Assembly (NCBI RefSeq): GCF_000499385.1
Contig: NW_013655251.1
Coordinates: 1-12,500 of the forward strand
Length of the DNA stretch: 12,500 nt
Direction: 5' to 3'
Origin: Eimeria necatrix
Lineage: Eukaryota; Apicomplexa; Conoidasida; Eucoccidiorida; Eimeriidae
In this document: piece by piece, positions 8,325 through 12,500 of the stretch
Position numbering within the stretch: the stretch's first letter is position 1
Layout: the number at the start of each line of letters is the position of its first letter
The notes under the pieces: model-generated
What the model was told of the DNA's origin: nothing
The model's input: the letters and a program-made list of their open reading frames with translations, nothing else
Databases searched by the model: none
Translations under genes and position numbers: made by a program

Positions 8325-10077
8325 AGCGGTGTCTTCGCTTGAAGTGGAGCTGCGCAGCACCGAAGACAAGAGGAGCCTGCAGCAGAAGCAGCAGCAGCGG
8401 CTGCGGCAGGAGCTGCAGGAAGCAGCACAAGAGCTGCTGCGGCTGCAGCAGCAGCGGGAAGACTACATGGACCAGATCGTACACAGCCCAAACAAAGTAA
8501 GTGCTGCTGCTTCTGCTGCTGCTGCATTAGCTGCTGCTGCATTAGCTGCTGCTGCCTGTGCTGCTACTGCGTTAGCTGCTGCTGCTGTATTAGCTGCTGG
8601 AGGCTCTTCAGCTGCTGCTGCATTCTCTGCTGCTGCTGCTGCGTTAGCTGCTGCTTTTGCTGCTGCTGCTCTTGCAGTTGCTGCTGCAGTTGTTGCTGAG
8701 AGTGCTGGTGCGGCATGCGTTGCTGGGGGCACTGCTGCTGCTGCTGCTGCTGCTGCATCTACCTTGACTGCTGTTGCTGCTGCTTTCGCTGCTGTTTCCG
8801 CTGCAGCTGCTTTGTTTCCCGCCGCTGTTGCTGCTGCAGTTGCTTTTGCTGCTGTCGTTGCTGCTTAAACTGCCTTCGCTGCCGCTGCTGCAGCTGCGTT
8901 GCTGCTGCTGCTGCTGCTGCTGCTGCAGCTGAGACAGAAGCGGCTGGAGCTGCAGGAGGAGCAGCGAAGACAAGACGCGCGCCTCAGCAGCCTCAGCAAG
9001 CAGCGGCAGCAGCAGCAGCTGCTGCAGCAGCAAGTTGCTCGGGCCCTAAAGAAGGCCCTCAAGGCTGAAAGAATCCTAACAGACCACCAGCGCAATCACT
9101 TAGAGGTAATCCTCAAAACCCTACAGGGGCCCCCCTGGGGGCCCCTGCAATAAGACTACAGGGGCCCCCCTGGGGGCCCCTGCAATAAGACTACAGGGGC
9201 CCCCCTGGGGGCCCCTGCAATAAGACTACAGGGGCCCCCCTGGGGGCCCTCGTAATAAGCCTACAGGGGCCCCCCTGGGGGCCCTCGTAATAAGTCTACA
9301 GGGGCCCCCCTGGGGGCCCCTGTAATAAGCCTACAGGGGCCCCCCTGGGGGCCCCTGTAGGCTTATTGATAAACCTACAGGGGCCCCCCTGGGGGCCCCT
9401 GTAATAAGGGTACAGGGGCCCCCCTGGGGGCCCCCGGGTGGACCCTAAGGGGACCCAGGGGGCCCCTTGGGGCCGTGCGTGGGGCCCCATGGGGCCCCTG
9501 GGGGCCTCTAAAGAGCCCCCAATGGGACCCTGCAGGGAAAAGCTTATTCCCTAGGGTTTAGGGTTTAGGGTTTAGGGTTTAGATTTTCTTGTTGTTGTGT
9601 GTTTGTCAGCCATGTGTGGCGGCAAGGCAAGATCTGCGCGCTTGCGAAAAGACGCAGAAGGAGCTGCAGCAGCGGCGGCAGCAGCTGCAGCAGCAGCAGC
9701 AGCAGCTGCAGCAGGAGTATCAGCAGCAGCAGCAGCTGCTGCTGCGGGAAGAGGAGCAGTGCAGCATCTTATCAAGGGAACTCAGAGAGAGGGTGCAGCA
9801 AGCCAAAGAGGAGGCCGAATCATTCTGGAGCTCGCTGCCGGCGCAGCAGGTGCTGCTGCTGCTGCAGTTGCTGCTGCTGCTGCAGTTGCTGCTGCTGCTG
9901 AAGCTGCTGCTGCTGCAGTTGCTATTGGTGTCGATATTTCTGCAATGGCTGCTGCTGGTGCTAATGTTTCTGCAGCCGTTGCTGCTACTTAATTGCTGCT
10001 GTCTAAGTTGCTGCTGCTGCGTTTGCTCCTGCTGCTGCAGTTGCTGCTGGCGCCTTTGCTGCTGCACTTGCAGCTGC

Positions 10078-10108
<31 letters not shown>

Positions 10109-10499
10109 CTGTCAGCTGGTTTGGCTGCCCCTTTTGCTTCTGTTTGTTGCTTGCAGGAGTTCATTCGGCTGCTGCAGCAGCAGCAGCAGCAGCTGCAGCT
10201 GTCCATACACCGGAAGCGCGAGCGCCACGCTGCGCTGCTGCTGGCAGTCGAAGAAGCGCAGCAGCAAATTGAAGCTTCTTTTTGTTCTTATCTTTCTCAA
10301 ATGGAGAAGTGCAGGTACTCCAAAAGGGTTTGGGTTGAGGCCTGAGGGTTTAGGGTTTAGGGTTTGGGGTTTGGGGTTTAGGGTTTAGGGTTTGCCTGCT
10401 GCGGGCCTGCAGGCGCGCGCTGCCTCCCCCTGCCACCTTGAGCGAAAGCCTCGCAAACATAGAGAACGAGCCCCCAACTTTGCTGCAGCAGCAGCAGCT

Positions 10500-10536
<37 letters not shown>

Positions 10537-10644
10537 GAGCAGCAGGAGCAGCAGCAGGAGGCTGAGGATGAGTTCCTCTCTGCGCATGAAACAGAGTCCA
10601 ACCTCCCACCCCACAAGCTCTGGCTCTCGGGGGCCCCTAATTAG
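5841..10644 (+). CDS. NUF2: Kinetochore protein NUF2 (NDC80 complex subunit), nine exons
   Basis: Exons: 5841..6805, 7053..7139, 7614..7695, 8031..8133, 8327..8496, 8929..9105, 9610..9849, 10157..10314, 10413..10644 (stop TAG). All eight junctions are GT-AG with matching phases (2,2,0,1,0,0,0,2). The joined frame is 737 codons plus stop. NUF2 pairs with NDC80 and, through a calponin-homology head and long coiled coil, links kinetochores to spindle microtubules. Evidence: after a 257-residue Gln/Ala/Ser-rich N-terminus comes EEVQGLLSAAIKFVFGL, which matches the family's PEVLxxxYxxALxxVYGI helix. Exon 2 has GIGNLRWFRYC, like the family's GIINFIxFR. The remainder is coiled coil with IVHSPNKLRQK, matching the family's IVxSPEKLK motif, spanning exons 5/6. 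Starting at ATG 6612 would give 480 residues, close to the usual ~460. About 45 residues of the CH domain seem missing between exons 1 and 2, where a long CTG tract sits. Confidence 0.75.
6806..7052 (+). repeat. (CTG)n tract filling intron 1 of NUF2
   Basis: Over 200 bp of almost pure GCT/CTG with occasional GCGCTG interruptions that change the register. It ends in AT-rich TTTATTACTTGC and a TTTTGCTGCTCAG acceptor. It opens with donor GTCTGC. It lies exactly where the NUF2 family's CH domain has further sequence. Confidence 0.85.
7144..7336 (-). repeat. Three CCCTAAA blocks in NUF2 intron 2
   Basis: Blocks at 7144-7180, 7246-7269 (degenerate, includes CTAAAGC) and 7301-7336. The first and third are each preceded by a copy of the exon-2 end (CCAGAAGCTRGCCAAGTGC), and a shorter copy sits at 7202-7216. 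Confidence 0.9.
7401..7503. repeat. AAAT/ATTT inverted tetranucleotide block
   Basis: A short (AAAT)n run (7411-7434) followed by a long (TTTA)n run to 7503. The two halves are complementary, so the block can fold. Located in intron 2 of the NUF2-like gene. Confidence 0.9.
7696..8030 (+). repeat. CTG-rich intron 3 of NUF2 with a duplicated block
   Basis: Starts with GTGCTG and ends TTTTGCTGCAG. A segment GGCTGCTGTTGCTGCGGTTG followed by CTGCTGCTGCAGGGGGCG occurs twice, near 7721 and 7784, about 63 bp apart. The intron is CTG-rich in the sense strand throughout. Confidence 0.7.
8497..8928 (+). repeat. GCT-rich intron 5 of NUF2
   Basis: Opens with consensus donor GTAAGT and closes with (CTG)n-CAG. 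It consists of GCT runs broken by GCATTAGCT, GCGTTAGCT, TTTC and similar. It is fully open in one frame as an Ala-rich string of about 120 residues. I treat it as intron because both splice sites are strong and the flanking exons join in phase. Confidence 0.65.
9121..9434. repeat. 35-bp palindromic tandem array in NUF2 intron 6
   Basis: CTACAGGGG starts at 9121, 9156, 9191, 9226, 9261, 9296 and 9331, an exact 35-bp period. Two further copies at 9375 and 9410 follow a small insertion that carries an inverted piece (TAGGCTTATT). Each unit has arms CAGGGGCCCC and GGGGCCCCTG around the loop CCTG, plus an AATAAG-type linker. Less regular GGGGCCCC palindromes continue to about 9515. Confidence 0.95.
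9551..9582 (+). repeat. Interstitial telomere-type repeat (TTTAGGG)
   Basis: Four units in intron 6 of the NUF2-like gene, 28 bases before the TTTGTCAG acceptor. Confidence 0.95.
9850..10156 (+). repeat. CTG-rich intron 7 of NUF2
   Basis: Starts with GTGCTG, the same donor as intron 3, and ends TTTGTTGCTTGCAG. It is built of CTGCTG/TTGCTG runs with a less repetitive middle (9920-10010). It is open over part of its length but yields only Leu/Cys-rich or Ala-rich strings. Confidence 0.65.
10345..10393 (+). repeat. Telomere-type block with TTTGGGG variants
   Basis: TTTAGGG units surrounding two consecutive TTTGGGG units in intron 8 of the NUF2-like gene, 19 bases before the CCTGCAG acceptor. 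Confidence 0.9.
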
Positions 10645-10708
10645 GGTTTAGGGTTTGCGACTTCTCAAGTTTAGCTCCGGGAGACCCCCAATTAGGGTTT
10701 AGGGTTTG
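10635..10708 (+). repeat. Duplicated CCCYAATTAGGGTTTAGGGTTT segment
   Basis: The junction of the NUF2 stop codon and telomeric repeat (from 10635) recurs about 50 bp downstream (from 10686) with a similar GGG/CCCC lead-in. The interval 10645-10850 holds no gene; a pyrimidine-rich stretch ending in ATCAG (10762-10805) resembles a splice acceptor but leads nowhere. Confidence 0.75.
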
Positions 10709-10850
10709 GAGCTTTTCAGTGAGGCCTGTAAACCTCCGAAGGGCCCTTAGCGCTCCTTTTAACTTAACTTTTTGTCTTTTTATTTGCCTCTCCATTTACT
10801 CATCAGCTCAAACCCCAAACCCTTTGTTTATTTAGACCACAATATGGGGT

Positions 10851-11150
10851 TTAGGGGCCCCAGGGGGCCCCCCGGGGGCCCCCTTGTGTACCCTTTGGCC
10901 CTCCTTGGGGGCCCCTGTGGGCCCCAAATCCTGTTGAAACGCCCGTAGGAGAAAAGCCCACTTAGTCTGTACCCTACGCAGGTGTGGGGCCCCCTAGGGG
11001 CCCCAGATAGAGGCCCGCGGAGGGCCCCATGGGGGCCCCTGGGGGCCCCGTCGGGTGCCCCATGGGGGCCCCTGGGGGCCCCCATAGGGGCCCCCAGGGG
11101 CCCCCATGGGGGGCCCCTGTGGGCCCCTGAGGGCGGCGTGGGGGCCCCTT
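10851..11150. repeat. GGGGCCCC palindrome field downstream of NUF2
   Basis: Irregular GGGGGCCCCC palindromes with CATGGGGGCCCC variants. Gly-Pro/Pro-Arg-Gly open frames exist on both strands and are explained by the palindromes. An 80-bp less repetitive insert lies at about 10922-10985. Confidence 0.85.
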
Positions 11151-11202
11151 TGGATACTGGAACCGCGGGCTGGAGGCCCTTTGCTAGGCGTCGCTATAGG
11201 GT

Positions 11203-11242
11203 CTGGGGTTTAGGGTTTAGGGTTTAGGGTTTAGGGTTTAGC
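11203..11242 (+). repeat. Interstitial telomere-type repeat (TTTAGGG)
   Basis: Five to six units, last one TTTAGCG. The DNA between here and 11429 is T/C-rich low complexity, including a diverged tandem of CTCTTCATTT-type units (11330-11390), without a gene. Confidence 0.95.
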
Positions 11243-11428
11243 GTTACGTCCCACAGGAGCCTTCTGGCTCAGTCTTTACTTCTTTGGGTGCCAATTGTGT
11301 CTCCTAATCTTCTTACTTTTTCTTTTATTTATTTATTTATTTCTCTTTATCTCTTCATTTATTTTTCCCTTTACCTCTTCATTTGTTTGTCTGCTATGAT
11401 CTGCTATCTTTACTTTTCTGATGCTTTC

Positions 11429-11456
11429 TAGGGTTTAGGGTTTAGGGTTTAGGGTT
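11429..11456 (+). repeat. Interstitial telomere-type repeat (TTTAGGG)
   Basis: Four units, the right-most telomeric block in the window. The following 11457-11688 is T/C-rich low-complexity DNA with TTTA runs and no supported gene. Confidence 0.95.
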
Positions 11457-11688
11457 AGTTCAAGCGCCCCTCCACTTCTACATTTGTTTGCCCTTTTGCC
11501 TCTTTTGCATTTAATTGTTTCCTCTTTTATAATTTTTACTTTTAAGTTTCTGATTCAAACTGAATTCCCTTTTCTCTTATTTGCATTTTTTCTTTTTCAT
11601 CACTTTTATTTATTTATTTGTTTCCACTTTTCCTGCAACTCTCTTTTCCAGTAAATAAATTCGTTTCGGCAAATCCGCCCGCCAAAGC

Positions 11689-11890
11689 CTGGCTAGCTAG
11701 CCAGCTAGCTAGCTAGCTAGCTAGCTAGCCAGCTTGTTAACAGGCTAGCTCGCTAGCCAGCTAGCCAGTCACCTAGCCAAAAAGCTAGCTAGCTAGCTAG
11801 CCAGCCAGCCGCTAGCAAACAAGCTAGCCATCCAGCTAGCTAACTAGCTAGCTAGCTAGCTGGCTAGCTAGCTAGCTAGTTCGCTAGCTC
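11689..11890. repeat. GCTA/CTAG tetranucleotide array
   Basis: Repeated GCTAGCTAGC with CCAGCTAGCC variants. The unit is self-complementary, so the whole array is palindromic. CTAG inserts in-frame TAG stops in several readings, so it is not coding. Confidence 0.95.
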
Positions 11891-11992
11891 TTCTCAGGCC
11901 CAAGTTAGCCACAGCACCTGGGCTGCTGGTGAGCTGCGGGCGGCGCGTCTTGAGGTGGTCGCCTGCCACGGCATAAATCCTAAACCTCTGCA
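11891..11992. other. Unique island between two GCTA arrays, possible exon
   Basis: Open on both strands. On minus, 11962..11918 is bounded by CCGTGGCAG and by CAG|GTGCTG, the donor seen twice in the NUF2 gene, and reads GDHLKTRRPQLTSSP. On plus, one frame stays open and includes WAAGELRAARLEVV. The pattern of unique islands between simple repeats is that of exons elsewhere in this window, but no partner exon joins it, so the strand stays undecided. Confidence 0.2.
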
Positions 11993-12068
11993 GCTAGCTA
12001 GCTAGCTAGCTGGCTAGCTAGCTAGCTAGCTGGCCAGCTAGCTAGCTAGCTAGCTGGCCAGCTAGCTG
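11993..12068. repeat. Second GCTA array
   Basis: GCTAGCTAGCTGGCCAGCTA-type units with regular GGCC interruptions about every 26 bp. The following 12069-12165 is unique sequence without a supported gene. Confidence 0.95.
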
Positions 12069-12180
12069 CTGGGCTATAAATGAACTACAGGGCCCCTGCT
12101 GCAGCAGGTGGCCGCCCTCTTGTCCGCTGTCGTTGGTTTTTGCGGAGTAATTACTTAATTGTTGCACTAATTAATTGGAA

Positions 12181-12236
12181 CTAATTAATTAATTAATTAA
12201 TTAATTAATTAATTAATTAATTAATTAATTAATTAT
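12181..12236. repeat. TTAA tetranucleotide array
   Basis: About thirteen perfect TTAA/ATTA units, self-complementary, 45 bp downstream of the stop of the minus-strand terminal exon. Confidence 0.95.
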
Positions 12237-12280
12237 AAACTTTTAAATTTGTTTATTTCTTTCATTGTTTGGCCAGCAGC

Positions 12281-12358
12281 TCATCGCAGCCTCCGGCTTA
12301 TCCGCACAACTCCTCTTTTCGGAATGAGGGCTTCGATGTCTTCGTCATCTTTGTCTTC
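12281..12358 (-). CDS. Terminal exon of an unidentified gene
   Basis: On the minus strand an acceptor TTTTATTTTGTCAACAG is followed by 25 codons and TGA. The exon starts EDKDDEDIEALIPKRG and ends in the basic RISRRLR, an acidic-then-basic tail typical of a genuine C-terminus and free of repeat residues. The upstream intron would be the AT repeat at 12362-12440. The preceding exon may start at or beyond the right edge; the 12455-12500 sequence offers a GTTTAT donor but no frame I can confirm. Function unknown. Confidence 0.5.
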   Translation of the reverse strand, partial: EDKDDEDIEALIPKRGVVRISRRLR

Positions 12359-12366
12359 CTGTTGAC

Positions 12367-12450
12367 AAAATAAAAATAAAATAAATAAATAAATAAATTA
12401 ATAAATTAATAAATAAATAAATAATAATTAATTAATATAAATTAAAAATA
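12367..12450. repeat. AAAT/TTAAT low-complexity run
   Basis: (AAATA)n, (AATA)n and TTAATA units. Probably the intron upstream of the terminal exon at 12358, since a clean acceptor lies at its end in minus sense. Confidence 0.85.
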
Positions 12451-12500
12451 AACAATTCAAGCGGTTGCAAGCAGCGCCAGTTGCTGCAGCACAGTGCAAC

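Noticed and set aside
8206..8868. Plus-strand 220-codon Ala-rich frame running through intron 5
   Set aside because: Its middle is exon 5 (coiled coil); the Ala-rich rest follows a consensus GTAAGT donor and consists of GCT repeats.
9121..9434. CRISPR array
   Set aside because: The 35-bp units are contiguous tandem copies with no unique spacers and no cas genes; the genome is eukaryotic.
1..12500. Window as a chromosome end, because of many telomeric repeats
   Set aside because: Blocks are short, occur in both orientations and lie between exons; none is terminal.

Overview
The window looks like nuclear DNA of an Eimeria-type coccidian (Apicomplexa). Three signals point there. Interstitial telomere-type repeats (TTTAGGG / CCCTAAA) occur at about twenty places. 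CAG/CTG triplets are pervasive and give Gln, Ala and Ser runs in coding sequence. Short coding islands are joined by GT-AG introns. The species cannot be read from the sequence. There are no bacterial-type genes, tRNAs, rRNAs, CRISPR arrays or transposases. Most long open frames are artefacts, because (CAG)n and GGGGCCCC palindromes stay open in all six frames.

Layout, left to right. (1) 1-1087, minus strand: a fragment of a CS-domain (p23/NudC-fold) protein that runs off the left edge, with a CAG/CTG-rich intron. (2) 1083-1690: gene-free AT-rich DNA with a 68-bp tandem array, TGCATG repeats and a TATTTA hexamer array. (3) About 1694-5312, minus strand: a multi-exon gene of unrecognised function. 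Its 3' half has good splice sites and matching phases, its 5' half is tentative, and telomeric repeats sit between the exons. (4) 5313-5840: divergent intergenic region with triplet, TTAA and telomeric repeats. (5) 5841-10644, plus strand: a nine-exon gene I identify as the kinetochore protein NUF2. All eight introns are phase-consistent and the joined frame is 737 codons plus stop. Its introns hold telomeric repeats, a 35-bp palindromic array, an AAAT/ATTT block and long CTG tracts. (6) 10645-12280: gene-poor DNA with GGGGCCCC palindromes, telomeric blocks, T/C-rich low complexity, GCTA arrays and a TTAA array. (7) 12281-12358, minus strand: a short terminal exon of another gene that probably continues past the right edge.

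How it fits together. In both resolved genes the telomeric repeats and palindromic satellites fall in introns or intergenic DNA. Sense-strand CAG runs are mostly exonic, while sense-strand CTG/GCT runs are mostly intronic and often abut the CTGCAG acceptor. NUF2 is one of four subunits of the NDC80 complex that ties kinetochores to spindle microtubules. The other genes show no functional link to it. I see no new multi-gene system. The notable features are the repeat-saturated gene architecture and a NUF2 gene hidden within it.
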